Shown here one piece after another: positions 18,179-28,705 of a stretch of DNA of 64,000 bases. Each line of letters opens with the position of its first letter. Position 1 is the first letter of the stretch. The position numbers were made by a program, and so were the translations under genes. Source of the stretch: an uncultured Lachnospira sp. (GTDB lineage Bacteria; Bacillota; Clostridia; Lachnospirales; Lachnospiraceae); assembly GCA_910589305.1 (NCBI GenBank), contig CAJUTV010000013.1:42517-106516 (forward strand), given 5' to 3'. Below the pieces are notes generated by a model. The model saw nothing but the letters and a program-made list of their open reading frames with translations, had not been told where the DNA came from and ran no database searches.

Positions 18179-19336
18179 AATAAACTAAATTTAAATATTG
18201 AATTAAATAAATTGTCTACCAATATTTCTAATATCTTTATTGATAAATATATGCCGTTAGCAAATGGTGAATTTGTCAAAATTTATATCTATCTTTTAAA
18301 ATGCGTGACAAACAACCAAGCTGATATATCGGTCTCTAGTCTTGCTGATATTTTTAACCAAACAGAAGCAGATATTTTACGTGCACTTCGCTACTGGGAC
18401 AAAATAGGCGCAATTATACTAAATACCTCCAATAATGATAATACCATTGATGGCATTACTTTTTGCGATTTAAAAGAAGACATTGCCTGTGATACCAACA
18501 AACAGCTTCATACCGAATCTTATAAAAAAACAGACAATAAATCCATTCCCAAAAAAGAAGCTGTAAGTTTAATATCGCATAATTCTTTTAATAACACTGT
18601 TGATTTTACTCCTGTCAGCAATAAAATTACTCATCTAAATATTGAAACTAGAACCGCATATACTCCACAACAGATGAAAAAATTTTACGCTCAAGATGAA
18701 TTTAGTATGCTGCTTTATGCTGTAGGCACATATATGGGAGATTCGCTTAATGCATCCGATGCTTCCACAATTGCTTATTTTTATGACACCCTTCATTTTC
18801 CTTCAGACCTGATTGAATACTTAATTGAATACTGTGTAACAAATGGTCATAAAAGTATGCGCTATATTGAAAAGGTTGCTCTAGCATGGGCGGAAAACGG
18901 TATATCTTCCGTAAAACAGGCAAAAAATTGTATTGATAACCACAATGAAACAACATATTCTGTATTGAATGCCTTTGGCATTAAAAATCGCACAGCAGGC
19001 AAATTTGAACAAGATTATATTAAAAAATGGACTGACATCTATTGTTTTTCTTCGGACCTTATTATTGAAGCCTGCAATCGAACACTGCGCATAACACATC
19101 AGCCAAGTTTTGAATATGCCGACTCTATTCTTACAAAGTGGCATAATGCAAATATTAAGACACAAGATGATGTAAAACTAAGTGATGAAAAATTTGAACA
19201 GACACAACAAAATAAAAATATAAAAATGAAAAATCCAACTGTTAAAACAATAACAAATAATAAATTTAATAATTTTCATCAGCGCAATACCGATATTGAC
19301 ACCTTAGAAAGCGCATTATTAAGTAACAATGGTTGA
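18176..19336 (+). CDS. DnaD-domain replication initiation protein
   Basis: A 386-residue protein with two DnaD/DnaB-type (DnaB_2) domains, residues about 185-260 and 270-340. Each ends in the family's aromatic signature: YIEKVALAW and YADSILTKW. An N-terminal winged-helix-like part (ISVSSLADIFNQTEADILRALRYWDKIGAI) fits the DnaD/DnaB organisation. Such proteins help load the replicative helicase at origins and stalled forks in Firmicutes. ATG at 18176 has GGAGG 6 nt upstream. The helicase-loader ATPase gene follows after 17 nt, and a DnaA-box cluster precedes the promoter. Confidence 0.88.
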   Translation: MNKLNLNIELNKLSTNISNIFIDKYMPLANGEFVKIYIYLLKCVTNNQADISVSSLADIFNQTEADILRALRYWDKIGAIILNTSNNDNTIDGITFCDLKEDIACDTNKQLHTESYKKTDNKSIPKKEAVSLISHNSFNNTVDFTPVSNKITHLNIETRTAYTPQQMKKFYAQDEFSMLLYAVGTYMGDSLNASDASTIAYFYDTLHFPSDLIEYLIEYCVTNGHKSMRYIEKVALAWAENGISSVKQAKNCIDNHNETTYSVLNAFGIKNRTAGKFEQDYIKKWTDIYCFSSDLIIEACNRTLRITHQPSFEYADSILTKWHNANIKTQDDVKLSDEKFEQTQQNKNIKMKNPTVKTITNNKFNNFHQRNTDIDTLESALLSNNG

Positions 19337-19353
19337 TTTAGGAAGGAAATTTT

Positions 19354-20346
19354 ATGTCTCTTACCAACTCTCAATATGATATGATTATGCAATTGTATGC
19401 AAACGAGCGAACTGCAAATCAAAATATGATAGACCAACGCTATGAAGAGATTACTTGTCTTTCTCCTGAATTTAAAGATATTGAGAGCGCGATTATCAAT
19501 CTTTCAATAAAATCTGCTTCTATGCGTATATTGGGTGATACCTCTGAAGATTATGAACAAAAAATCGCAGAACTCGACAAACGAAAAAAAGAAATTTTAA
19601 ACCAACTTCACAAACCGTCCAATTATCTAAATCCTATTTTTACTTGTCCACTATGTAAAGATACAGGTTATATCGGTCAAGACAAATGTTCTTGTTTTGT
19701 CAAAAAGGCTGTTGATTTGGTTTACTTGGATTCCAACTTAAAAAACATTACAGACAATGAAAATTTTAATACTTTTTCTTATAAATGGTATAATAAGAAT
19801 ACTGTAGATTCATCAACAGGATTAACTCCTTTTGATAATATGCATCAAGTAGTATATATCTGCAAAGATTTTGTAAATACATTTGATACGTCTTTTTCTA
19901 ATATATTACTTTTTGGAGATACAGGAACTGGAAAAACTTTTTTAACCAATTGTATTGCAAAAGAATTATTAGATTCTTCACACAGTGTTATTTATCTGAC
20001 AGCTATCGAACTTTTTAATCGTTTTGAACAGCAGGATTTTGTTAAATTTGGTGAAGAAAAACATTATAATACACATTATTTATTAGATTGTGATTTATTA
20101 ATTATTGATGATTTAGGCACTGAATTTGGCAATTCCTACACCAACTCTAAATTATTTTATGTTATTAATGAACGGCTACTTCGTCAAAAAAGCACCATTA
20201 TATCAACAAATCTGTCCCTATATTCCATCAGAGAAATTTATTCCGAAAGGATTTTTTCACGTATTTCAAGTGCATATAAGATATTGAAACTTTTTGGGGA
20301 TGATATTCGCATATTGAAAAAAACAAAAGGATTGACTTCTAAATGA
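19354..20346 (+). CDS. DnaI/DnaC-like helicase-loader ATPase
   Basis: A 330-residue AAA+ ATPase of the DnaC/DnaI family that delivers DnaB helicase. The N-terminal part has a zinc-type CPLC-x8-CSC cluster near residues 100-115. The ATPase domain shows Walker A FGDTGTGKT near residue 190, Walker B LLIIDDLG near 250, sensor 1 TIISTN near 288 and the arginine-finger region SERIFSRIS near 304. The ribosome binding site AGGAAGGAA precedes ATG. It is cotranscribed with the DnaD-domain gene, matching their joint role in helicase loading. Confidence 0.92.
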   Translation: MSLTNSQYDMIMQLYANERTANQNMIDQRYEEITCLSPEFKDIESAIINLSIKSASMRILGDTSEDYEQKIAELDKRKKEILNQLHKPSNYLNPIFTCPLCKDTGYIGQDKCSCFVKKAVDLVYLDSNLKNITDNENFNTFSYKWYNKNTVDSSTGLTPFDNMHQVVYICKDFVNTFDTSFSNILLFGDTGTGKTFLTNCIAKELLDSSHSVIYLTAIELFNRFEQQDFVKFGEEKHYNTHYLLDCDLLIIDDLGTEFGNSYTNSKLFYVINERLLRQKSTIISTNLSLYSIREIYSERIFSRISSAYKILKLFGDDIRILKKTKGLTSK

Positions 20347-20455
20347 TTTACTACTATATTATTTGATGAATGAATGTGGTCTTACCCTACAGACTTGGAA
20401 CAATGGGCAGCTCACAATAATTATAAATTAATGATTATATACGGAGGATTTTATT

Positions 20456-21640
20456 ATGCCACGCGATGAAAGACACACTGAGACAATTCCTTATGGAACA
20501 TTAGGTATTATTCCATTAAAAAGTTGTACACAGCTTGGGAAAAAAGTTGATAACTATTTAACTGAATGGAGAAACCAACGCGAACATGAAAGTGAACACA
20601 CTCTAGCATTTGCTGGATATAAAAGAGACAGTTATATACTTGAAGCAAAAACGCCTCGATTTGGTTCTGGCGAGGGCAAGGGCATGATGAATGACTCTGT
20701 ACGTGGTTTTGATTTATATGTAATGGTTGATGTGTGCAATTACAGCCTTGAGTATTCTCTTAGCGGAATTAAAAACCATATGTCACCAGATGACCACTAT
20801 GCTGATTTAAAGCGCGTAATTGCTGCTGCTGGCGGAAAAGCCAGAAGAATCTCTGTCATTATGCCATTTTTATATGAGAGCAGACAACATAAACGAAGCG
20901 GCAGGGAATCGCTTGATTGTGCCCTTATGCTTCAAGAACTTACCAATATGGGTGTTGATAATATTATTACTTTTGATGCCCATGACCCAAGAGTACAAAA
21001 TGCTATTCCACTTAAAGGCTTTGAGTCCGTATCTTGTACTTATCAATTTATCAAATACCTTTTATTAGGTGTTGACGACCTTCATATAGACAATGAACAT
21101 ATGATGGTTATCAGTCCTGATGAGGGCGGTATGGGACGTGCTGTCTATTTTGCCAATGTTCTTGGTCTTGATATGGGTATGTTTTATAAAAGACGTGATT
21201 ATGCAACGATTGTCAATGGACATAATCCAATTGTTGCACATGAATTTCTTGGTGCCAATGTTGAAGACAAAGACGTATTGATTATTGATGATATGATATC
21301 TTCTGGTGAAAGCATGATTGATGTTGCTTCTGAGTTAAAAAGACGCAAAGCAAAAAGAGTTTTTTGTGCAACAACTTTTGGATTATTTACAAATGGTCTT
21401 AAAAAATTTGACGAGGCTTACAACAATGGTATTATTGATAAAATTCTTACAACAAATCTTGTTTACCAGCCTGAAGAATTGCTCAATAAGCCTTGGTATA
21501 TCAATGTCGATATGAGTAAATATATCGCGCTTCTTGTCGATACTTTAAACCATGACTCTTCTATCAGCAATTTGCTCAATCCAGTTGAACGAATACAAAA
21601 ACGTGTTGCTGAATATAACAAAACACATTATGGTAAATAA
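20456..21640 (+). CDS. prs: Ribose-phosphate pyrophosphokinase
   Basis: Makes PRPP from ribose 5-phosphate and ATP for nucleotide, His and Trp synthesis. At 394 residues it is longer than the classic ~315-residue enzyme, with an N-terminal extension; I believe this longer form is common in Lachnospiraceae. Key motifs: FDAHDPRVQNA (catalytic loop region), ISPDEGGMGRA, and the PRPP-binding VLIIDDMISSGES near residue 275. GGAGG lies 9 nt before ATG. A terminator follows directly, and prs is 109 nt from the helicase-loader gene. Confidence 0.95.
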   Translation: MPRDERHTETIPYGTLGIIPLKSCTQLGKKVDNYLTEWRNQREHESEHTLAFAGYKRDSYILEAKTPRFGSGEGKGMMNDSVRGFDLYVMVDVCNYSLEYSLSGIKNHMSPDDHYADLKRVIAAAGGKARRISVIMPFLYESRQHKRSGRESLDCALMLQELTNMGVDNIITFDAHDPRVQNAIPLKGFESVSCTYQFIKYLLLGVDDLHIDNEHMMVISPDEGGMGRAVYFANVLGLDMGMFYKRRDYATIVNGHNPIVAHEFLGANVEDKDVLIIDDMISSGESMIDVASELKRRKAKRVFCATTFGLFTNGLKKFDEAYNNGIIDKILTTNLVYQPEELLNKPWYINVDMSKYIALLVDTLNHDSSISNLLNPVERIQKRVAEYNKTHYGK

Positions 21641-21664
21641 TGCGAATATTCGCTTTGATTACAA

Positions 21665-21708
21665 AAAGACTGCCACATTGCTTTTTCTTAATGTGACAGT
21701 CCTTTTTT
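21665..21708 (+). terminator. Rho-independent terminator after prs
   Basis: GACTGCCACATT pairs with AATGTGACAGTC around a T-rich loop and is followed by CTTTTTT. It closes the murC-prs plus-strand block and may also serve the convergent PBP gene. Confidence 0.9.
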
Positions 21709-21769
21709 GACTTTGTAATATTTACTAAAACTATTTTAATACAACTCTTTATTATTTTTATCACTTTAT

Positions 21770-24031
21770 TTATCCATCTGCATCAACGCTAGGCGCATCT
21801 ATATCACCCCCAAGACTTCCGTTTGATATATCTGCATCACTGCTTGGTGCATCGATATCGCCTCCCAAATTTCCTCCTGTTGCATCCATATCGCCTCCCG
21901 TTGCATCTGTCGCATCCATATCACTATCTGGATTTATGTTATTTTCATCGCTTGGAGTGGTCTCCTGTGGCAATGATTCAGATTCAGTCTCTTGCTGTGT
22001 TGTAGACTGCTCACTATTTTCATCTGTCTGTGATTGTGTCTCCTCTGGAATCGTCTCATCTTGTGCAGGTGTTGTATTTTGATTGTTTGTTCCAGAACTT
22101 ATATTCGTATTAAATCCCATTGGAGGCAACGTTTTATGTACTTGTTCCATATATTCTTTAAATATATAAACCGTTTTATTATTTCCATGAATCACTTGCG
22201 GATAATCATATCCCATCCACACAGCAAGTGTATAATATGGACTATATCCACAAAACCACATATCTTTGTTGGAATTTGTCGAACCCGTCTTTCCTGCGAT
22301 AGCAACTCCTTCAACAGCCGCCTGTGAGCCTGTTCCGCCTGGTTCTACAACAGACTGCAATATATCTGTCATCATGCGCGCAGCACTTGCACTATAGATG
22401 GTTGAATTTATTTTATTAGAATCAACAATTTCTTTGCCCGATGCATTGACAATTTTTTCAATACAGGTCGGTTTTCGATATGTACCATCATTGGCTAATG
22501 TAGCAAATCCTCCTGCCATCTCCTCTGTTGTAACACCATATGTAAAACCGCCAAGCGCAGCAGCATTGTAATCTTTATCATACCATACCTTTTTAAAACC
22601 CATTTTCATAAGAAATCCGATACCTGTTCTAGGTGTAATTTCTTGATAAATTTTCCATGCTACTGTATTTTTAGAATATTTAACGGCTTCCCTCAATGTC
22701 ATCTGCCCTGCATATGTACCGTCCGCATTGGCAGGTCCATCAGGAATAGGCTCATCTTCTACAATGGTATCTGCATTATATCCCAATTGCAAATAAGGTG
22801 CATAAACCGATATTGGCTTTATCGCACTGCCTGATTGTCTATAGCTTTGATATGCTCGATTTAATGTAAGCCCGTCTATATCCTGACTCCTAGAACCTAC
22901 AATTGCCACAACATTGCCTGAAAGATTATCAATACAAGTTGCAGCTCCCTGCATTTTATATACACCTTCGTTGGAAACCTCTGTAAAACTTCCTAAATTG
23001 TTATCAATAATTTCTTGTAACAATTCCTGTTTTTCTACATCAATTGATGTATATATAGTATATCCTCCTGCAATCAGTTTTTGCTGACAATCATTATAAG
23101 ATTTTTCATATAAATCCTGATAATTTTTCAAATCGGTTTCATCTTGAAAATTATTGCGAAATAAAAAGCCCATGCTTCCCATTAAAGACTCCACAGCACA
23201 GTGCCGCACATATGTAACAACCGAACTATTCACTTCATTTGCAGTGCTTGGCTCTAGCACCACCTCATCATATAAAGCTGAATAATAATCCATAGAACTA
23301 ATATAACCTTCTTTATGCAGCTCATTTAAAATAACATTTCTTCGCTCTAATGTATTGTCAAAATTTATAAAAGGATTGTATTTTGTTGGACCATTTGGAA
23401 TAGCCGCTATAAATGCCTGTTCCGATAAAGTAAGCTCTGAAGCACTCTTGCTAAAATATCCTTTTGCAGCTGATTCAACACCATATAAACCATTGCCAAA
23501 ATAAATATTATTTAAATAGTACTCTAATATTTTTTCTTTAGAATATTTTTTTTCTAAACTATATGCTGCAAACATCTCTTTAATTTTTCTCTCCCAAGTA
23601 ACTTCCTGAGAAAGAAAGATATTGCGGGCAAGCTGTTGTGTTATCGTACTTGCCCCCTGCACAATCTTATTGTTTTTACGATTTGCAAGCATAGCCCTGA
23701 CAATCGCTTTATAATCAATACCTGAATGTGTATAAAACTCTTTATCTTCCATCACAATAAAGGAATTAGCTAGATTTATTGGTATATCTGAATAACTTAT
23801 ATAATATAAATCTTTATCATTCTTAATCTTGCACAATTCTTCGCCATTTTTATCATACACTAATGTTGTTTTAGACTGTTTAAATGTTTCTTCTGAACTA
23901 GCTTTAACAAGTTGCTCTGCCTCTTGCTTAAAATGATACACTTGAATAATTTTAGGTGTTATATAAATAGCTGCTGCTAATAACACTACTAAAAATATGA
24001 TTAATAAAGTTTTTTTAATCTTTTTTTTCAT
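21770..24031 (-). CDS. Class A penicillin-binding protein (PBP1a type)
   Basis: Bifunctional peptidoglycan glycosyltransferase/transpeptidase anchored by one N-terminal membrane segment (residues ~6-28). The GT51 domain shows MEDKEFYTHSGIDY (catalytic Glu near 94), GASTITQQLARN and the following SLEKKYSKEKILEYYLN. The transpeptidase has SxxK in GSAIKP (~405), SKN in KYSKNT and KTGS (~580). The last ~100 residues are a Gln/Glu/Thr- then Asp/Gly-rich tail with short repeats of GGDIDAPS type. Start ATG at 24031 is chosen because GAGG lies 6 nt upstream; the frame continues to a TTG at 24070. Confidence 0.95.
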   Translation of the reverse strand: MKKKIKKTLLIIFLVVLLAAAIYITPKIIQVYHFKQEAEQLVKASSEETFKQSKTTLVYDKNGEELCKIKNDKDLYYISYSDIPINLANSFIVMEDKEFYTHSGIDYKAIVRAMLANRKNNKIVQGASTITQQLARNIFLSQEVTWERKIKEMFAAYSLEKKYSKEKILEYYLNNIYFGNGLYGVESAAKGYFSKSASELTLSEQAFIAAIPNGPTKYNPFINFDNTLERRNVILNELHKEGYISSMDYYSALYDEVVLEPSTANEVNSSVVTYVRHCAVESLMGSMGFLFRNNFQDETDLKNYQDLYEKSYNDCQQKLIAGGYTIYTSIDVEKQELLQEIIDNNLGSFTEVSNEGVYKMQGAATCIDNLSGNVVAIVGSRSQDIDGLTLNRAYQSYRQSGSAIKPISVYAPYLQLGYNADTIVEDEPIPDGPANADGTYAGQMTLREAVKYSKNTVAWKIYQEITPRTGIGFLMKMGFKKVWYDKDYNAAALGGFTYGVTTEEMAGGFATLANDGTYRKPTCIEKIVNASGKEIVDSNKINSTIYSASAARMMTDILQSVVEPGGTGSQAAVEGVAIAGKTGSTNSNKDMWFCGYSPYYTLAVWMGYDYPQVIHGNNKTVYIFKEYMEQVHKTLPPMGFNTNISSGTNNQNTTPAQDETIPEETQSQTDENSEQSTTQQETESESLPQETTPSDENNINPDSDMDATDATGGDMDATGGNLGGDIDAPSSDADISNGSLGGDIDAPSVDADG

Positions 24032-24163
24032 ATTTTTCCTCATTTCTGCGCTGCTTTTTGATATATTCAACTTAATTTGCCACGCAGTACATATTCATTA
24101 TCCTTTTATTGTGCTTTTACTAATTAAGAACAGTTATTCCTGCCTTATCTGCAAAAATATATA

Positions 24164-26641
24164 CTATTTATAATATGTTATAAATATATTCCCCGCTTCT
24201 GTAAATCTTTTCTTTGCATTCGCATAACTTTGCGTCTCCTCTTTACCTGTACCTACATCTATATATACGATATTTCCTGAATCATATGCCGTTATAATAA
24301 TATAACCGTCATTTACTTTTGCTATCACTGGGCTGCCTTCACTGACAAAACTCAATATGCTTTCCATAGAAACACCTTTCATTGAGATTGGCGTTAGCCC
24401 TTCTCCTCCCAGAAAATTTTTCACAGCCTCTGTCGCTGTTTTAATCGAATTATCATATGTTTCAATATAATTGGATACCCCTTTAATAGAATAGCTTGAT
24501 ATTCTATTTCGGTTCCATATCTCAATATTATTGCTGTCTTTAATCATACCATAATCTTTCATGCCCTGATTTATTGCCGCACTTATATTATCATACGCTT
24601 TATAATATTTTCCAGCAGTATACACATAATATTTTAATGATGTATTCACTTTCGCATTCAAATTCAAGACTTTTTCTTTATTAAACTCTGCTGCATCTGC
24701 TTCTCGAAGCGATGTTTCTCCTACATTGCCAACGCCATTTGGCAATACAAGAACAAGCTCTGATTTCCTTGCATTGGTTGAAATATGGTCAAGATATACC
24801 TCTTTTGACGCTGCATTTTCATCTTTATTAATTAATTGGTCTATCGACGTTGGGGAATAACTCCCATCATCATTTTTTGTCACTCTTGACAAATTAATTC
24901 GATAATCGTCCACTTCAGCGGCACTTATATAAACACCCTCATTTTCATATTCTTTTATAATCTCATATGAATCATTCATAATATAAATTTTATACATTGG
25001 AAATGTTACAAATCCCGCTTCATCGGTATATATATCATCCTTTTTTGCTGCTCCATAAATAAAATCATCACCAATAAAACCTAACGCCTTTAAATAATCG
25101 CCTTCCAGCGGTTTAATAAGGCAGTCACTGCCTTTATCAATGTTAAATATACGCAGTTCTTCACTGTCATACAAGCCGCCCTTTGTACTGTAGCCAATAA
25201 TTCGCCCATTACCGCTCATCTGATATGTTCCACCAACAAGATTTTCAATCTCAACCATCACTTCCATACTGTTTAAATCAATGGAATACATTGTATTGCC
25301 AATTGATAAATACAACGAATTATTGTTATTTACATAAGAAATATCAGCAACATTTTCAACAATATTTTGATAAGGCACATTTAATGGAATATAACATAGT
25401 TCTTGTACTTCATTGTCTGCAAAGCTATAGTTGTATAGAGACACCCCAACTTGCCCCTCATGTGCGCCTCTGTTCATATAGCCATATACCACAAATTTCA
25501 CATCACCGCTGTCATCAACACGAATAATTTTTATAGCATGGTTTCCATAATGTTCTCTTACATTATCGGAATCATCGGATTCAAAACTAAACACTCTATT
25601 GATAGTATTTGTATCAAGACTATATCCCCACAATGTATTTCCATTAACAAAATAAGTATGCTTATTTCCTGTGTCTGCCATAAATTCAACTTCTGATGAA
25701 GAACAAATCCCAAGATTAATCTTACCATTGCTTATTAAATCATTTCTTCCATCAAATATTTGGTTCGTTTGACGGCTATAACCTAAAAGATAGATTTTAT
25801 CTGCACTTTGCCTGATTCTATAATAATCATGAACGCTGTATGTGTCATAGCCTTCATAATCATTTTGCGCTCCGCAAGTATAATCAAGTGCTGCTATCAT
25901 AATTTCACCTTCAACTTGTATAATAGATGGAATAATATCACTTTGAAGAAACGGATTTAAATCTCCCCACCCAACATTATATAATGAATTATTGATATTA
26001 ACACTGCCAAAATTTGTATTATCAGCAGAAGCATTTGACTCTAAATATGAATTAATACTATTTAATTTACTTGTATCTAATGTAGCTGCATTAAAATCTA
26101 AAATATAGTCAATTCTTTTTTGTAAATCGTCATTTTGTCCGCTTTCAATCGTTGTATAATAACCAATATAGCTATAATTTTCTGTCTCTATATAAATTTC
26201 TAACAAATATTTTTCTTCATCATTCAATAAATTTTTAATATTAAGAATGGCCTCTACAGTGCTATTGGTTTCATCAAAGCTATCAACCTTTGTATCTTCA
26301 ATTAAAGAATGTTCTTTTGTATCTCGAACTTTATAGGAAATGTTTTTTACCTTTTCTCCATATGTATCAAATACCACTGTCAATTTTTTATTGGACGGCA
26401 ATGGTGTAAAATCCGTGTGCATAAGTGTTTCATCAATATCCGTTGTATAGCCGTGCATTCTATTAATAAACTGTCCCGACTCCATCTTAATTTTCGCAAC
26501 AGGCAGCTTTGCTTCTGTCATTGTCACAGTTGCTGCAATTTCTGAATGATAATTCATCGAAAAAAAAGTTACGATAGCTATTATTAAAAATAACGCAATA
26601 TAGATAAATAATTTTCCTGATACTGTATTTTTTTTCTTCAC
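24164..26641 (-). CDS. Large membrane-anchored extracytoplasmic protein of unknown function
   Basis: An 825-residue protein with a short cytoplasmic N-terminus, one membrane segment (residues ~9-26) and a long extracytoplasmic part. The middle has repeated Trp/Tyr-containing strands (WGYSLDT, VVYGYMNRG, YSTKGG) that could form a beta-propeller. The last ~70 residues (SPVIAKVNDGYIIITAYDSGNIVYIDV) resemble a peptidase C39-like (papain-fold) domain, but I see no catalytic Cys. Start is GTG at 26641, overlapping the upstream methyltransferase stop by 4 nt (GTGA), so it is translationally coupled. Function unknown. Confidence 0.8.
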   Translation of the reverse strand: MKKKNTVSGKLFIYIALFLIIAIVTFFSMNYHSEIAATVTMTEAKLPVAKIKMESGQFINRMHGYTTDIDETLMHTDFTPLPSNKKLTVVFDTYGEKVKNISYKVRDTKEHSLIEDTKVDSFDETNSTVEAILNIKNLLNDEEKYLLEIYIETENYSYIGYYTTIESGQNDDLQKRIDYILDFNAATLDTSKLNSINSYLESNASADNTNFGSVNINNSLYNVGWGDLNPFLQSDIIPSIIQVEGEIMIAALDYTCGAQNDYEGYDTYSVHDYYRIRQSADKIYLLGYSRQTNQIFDGRNDLISNGKINLGICSSSEVEFMADTGNKHTYFVNGNTLWGYSLDTNTINRVFSFESDDSDNVREHYGNHAIKIIRVDDSGDVKFVVYGYMNRGAHEGQVGVSLYNYSFADNEVQELCYIPLNVPYQNIVENVADISYVNNNNSLYLSIGNTMYSIDLNSMEVMVEIENLVGGTYQMSGNGRIIGYSTKGGLYDSEELRIFNIDKGSDCLIKPLEGDYLKALGFIGDDFIYGAAKKDDIYTDEAGFVTFPMYKIYIMNDSYEIIKEYENEGVYISAAEVDDYRINLSRVTKNDDGSYSPTSIDQLINKDENAASKEVYLDHISTNARKSELVLVLPNGVGNVGETSLREADAAEFNKEKVLNLNAKVNTSLKYYVYTAGKYYKAYDNISAAINQGMKDYGMIKDSNNIEIWNRNRISSYSIKGVSNYIETYDNSIKTATEAVKNFLGGEGLTPISMKGVSMESILSFVSEGSPVIAKVNDGYIIITAYDSGNIVYIDVGTGKEETQSYANAKKRFTEAGNIFITYYK

Positions 26642-27795
26642 TCAATCACCATTCCTTTCAACAGTTTATTTAATGTAAGGTCTAATCCTAATTGATGCTG
26701 CATACTGCGCACCATATCACCAGATACATCTCTTTTATCCCCTGTATAGATTGCTCGTATCAGCAAGTTTTTAGGGGTATGCTCCATATCAATAAATTCT
26801 AAAATCTGTGTTTGATAACCAGCTTCCTCAAGAAGATTTGCTCGTATCGCATCGGTAAATATAGCGGACATACGTTCTTTTAACAAGCCATATTTTAAGA
26901 CTAATGCCAATTCTTGCGACTGAATCTGCTTATTTGCCTCATGTTGACAGCAAGGTACAGAAAGAATAACCTTTGCACCCCACTTTACTGCTTTTGCCAG
27001 TGCATAATCGGTCGCTGTGTCACACGCATGAAGTGTTACAACCATATCAACATGTTCAACATCTTTATATGAAGCAATATCACCGACATAAAAATTTAAC
27101 TTATCATATCCATATTTATCTTTTAACTGATTACAAGTATGAATCACATCTTCCTTTAAATCCAACCCAATAATCCGAATATTATAACCATTTAATTCTT
27201 TTAAATAATAATACATTGCAAAGGTAAGATACGATTTGCCACAGCCAAAATCAATAATCACCTGTTCTTTATTTTTATCTAAATGCGGCAATATATCTTC
27301 AATAAATTCCAAAAATCGATTGATTTGTTTATATTTATCATACTTTGGTTTACAAATTTTTCCTTCTTTTGTCATAATTCCCAAATCAACCAAAAATTCG
27401 ACAGCAATACCCTCTTTTAAGATATAATTCTTGCTTCGATTATGCGCCATATCCTTTTGTTGTCTTTCTTTATCCAGCTTTTTATATCGAATTGTCATCT
27501 TTCCCGATTTGCTTGATAAAACTTGTGCATCTTTATCTGTCATTTTAAACTGTGCCTGTTTAAAATATTCCTCTAACATTTTTGTAATATATAATTTCAC
27601 TTCTTCTTGTGTATAATTAACATGCAATACTTTATTTTCTACAAACTCGGATGCTTGGTATATAACTTTTGCTTGTATCAAAACAGGTCTGATTTTTATC
27701 TTATCTGCTTTATAACCTTTTTTCTTTTTTCCGCTGATAATTAAATTAATTAAATGTTCATTTATACATTTATCTAACAGTTCTTTTAATGTCAT
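26638..27795 (-). CDS. SAM-dependent methyltransferase (Methyltransf_32-like)
   Basis: A 385-residue cytosolic protein whose C-terminal half is a class I methyltransferase. Motif I is IIDFGCGKSYLTFA near residue 190, the acidic strand is IIGLDLKED, then VVTLHACDTATDYAL and SVPCCQHE near 300. This pattern belongs to the Methyltransf_32 group, whose substrates are unclear; an RNA substrate is possible. The Lys-rich N-terminal half would fit nucleic acid binding. Start ATG at 27795 has ATGAGG 6 nt upstream, in a leader (GCAGAAATGAGGA) almost the same as that of the PBP gene. Confidence 0.85.
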   Translation of the reverse strand: MTLKELLDKCINEHLINLIISGKKKKGYKADKIKIRPVLIQAKVIYQASEFVENKVLHVNYTQEEVKLYITKMLEEYFKQAQFKMTDKDAQVLSSKSGKMTIRYKKLDKERQQKDMAHNRSKNYILKEGIAVEFLVDLGIMTKEGKICKPKYDKYKQINRFLEFIEDILPHLDKNKEQVIIDFGCGKSYLTFAMYYYLKELNGYNIRIIGLDLKEDVIHTCNQLKDKYGYDKLNFYVGDIASYKDVEHVDMVVTLHACDTATDYALAKAVKWGAKVILSVPCCQHEANKQIQSQELALVLKYGLLKERMSAIFTDAIRANLLEEAGYQTQILEFIDMEHTPKNLLIRAIYTGDKRDVSGDMVRSMQHQLGLDLTLNKLLKGMVIE

Positions 27796-27877
27796 ATGAA
27801 TCCTCATTTCTGCACCGCTTTTTCATAAAAACAACTATTTTTATAGATTTGTGTCAAGCAGCACACAGACACAAATT

Positions 27878-28705
27878 TCACATATTTCTATATGGAACCG
27901 AATAATAAACTATCGTCTTATTTTTATCCGAATTATATTCCATTGAAATATTCACATTTACTTTGCCCTCACCCAATTCAACACTTTCTTTAATATCTTT
28001 ATCATACGCATAAATCGTATATAACTCGTCGCTCTTATGTCCTGTAACGACTTTTGCTCCGGTTTTATCTAACAACGTTTTTGTAATACTATCTTTTTTA
28101 TATTCTTCAAGTTCACCATTTAATTCTCCTTTTAAGTTAATGGCTACTGTTGTATTATTCATCCCTAATTTATCCAATTCTTGCTTTACGATATCCTCAT
28201 ATGTAAAAATAGCATCCATTTGTCTGTTTATATTAATTCCTACATATATATACTGTTGGTCTTTATCATGTGTAATAAATTTCATAATAACATCGCCCGC
28301 TTCAGACAGTTGACTTAATGTTGTTACGCTGTTATTTTCTTCATCAATGGTATTTGTTATCTCATATCGATTAATTTTAATCGCCTTTGCAATATGCTCC
28401 AATATAATAATTTTTGCATCATCTGCTAAAATAGTATCTGCATATTTGCCATAATACGACAAACTTGCACTCACTTTATCATAGGTGTCATTTGAAAATG
28501 CACTCACTATTCTACCTCTGTAACCTTCATCTTTCAATCCATATATTATATTACTTGCAGACACAATCCACAATAACATTAATAACAGAATTGAAATTTT
28601 AAATTTTGTCTTTCTATAAATGGGCTTTTTCTTTTGAAAATCCGATGCATTTTTGCCCCATTCTTTTACAGAAAGCACCATCATATAAGCAATATCTCTT
28701 AACAT
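27878..28705 (-). CDS. YwmB-like protein downstream of the ATP synthase operon
   Basis: A 275-residue protein with one N-terminal membrane segment (residues ~35-53) and an extracytoplasmic domain. The fold pattern (TGHKSDELYTIYAYDKDIKESVELGEGKVNVNISMEYNSD... ending TIVYYSVPYRN) and the location right after atpC match the YwmB/DUF1779 family, whose function is unknown. ATG at 28705 has GGGAGG 5 nt upstream, but that site lies inside one arm of a long inverted repeat (28706-28782), so its translation or transcription may be controlled. Confidence 0.75.
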   Translation of the reverse strand: MLRDIAYMMVLSVKEWGKNASDFQKKKPIYRKTKFKISILLLMLLWIVSASNIIYGLKDEGYRGRIVSAFSNDTYDKVSASLSYYGKYADTILADDAKIIILEHIAKAIKINRYEITNTIDEENNSVTTLSQLSEAGDVIMKFITHDKDQQYIYVGININRQMDAIFTYEDIVKQELDKLGMNNTTVAINLKGELNGELEEYKKDSITKTLLDKTGAKVVTGHKSDELYTIYAYDKDIKESVELGEGKVNVNISMEYNSDKNKTIVYYSVPYRNM

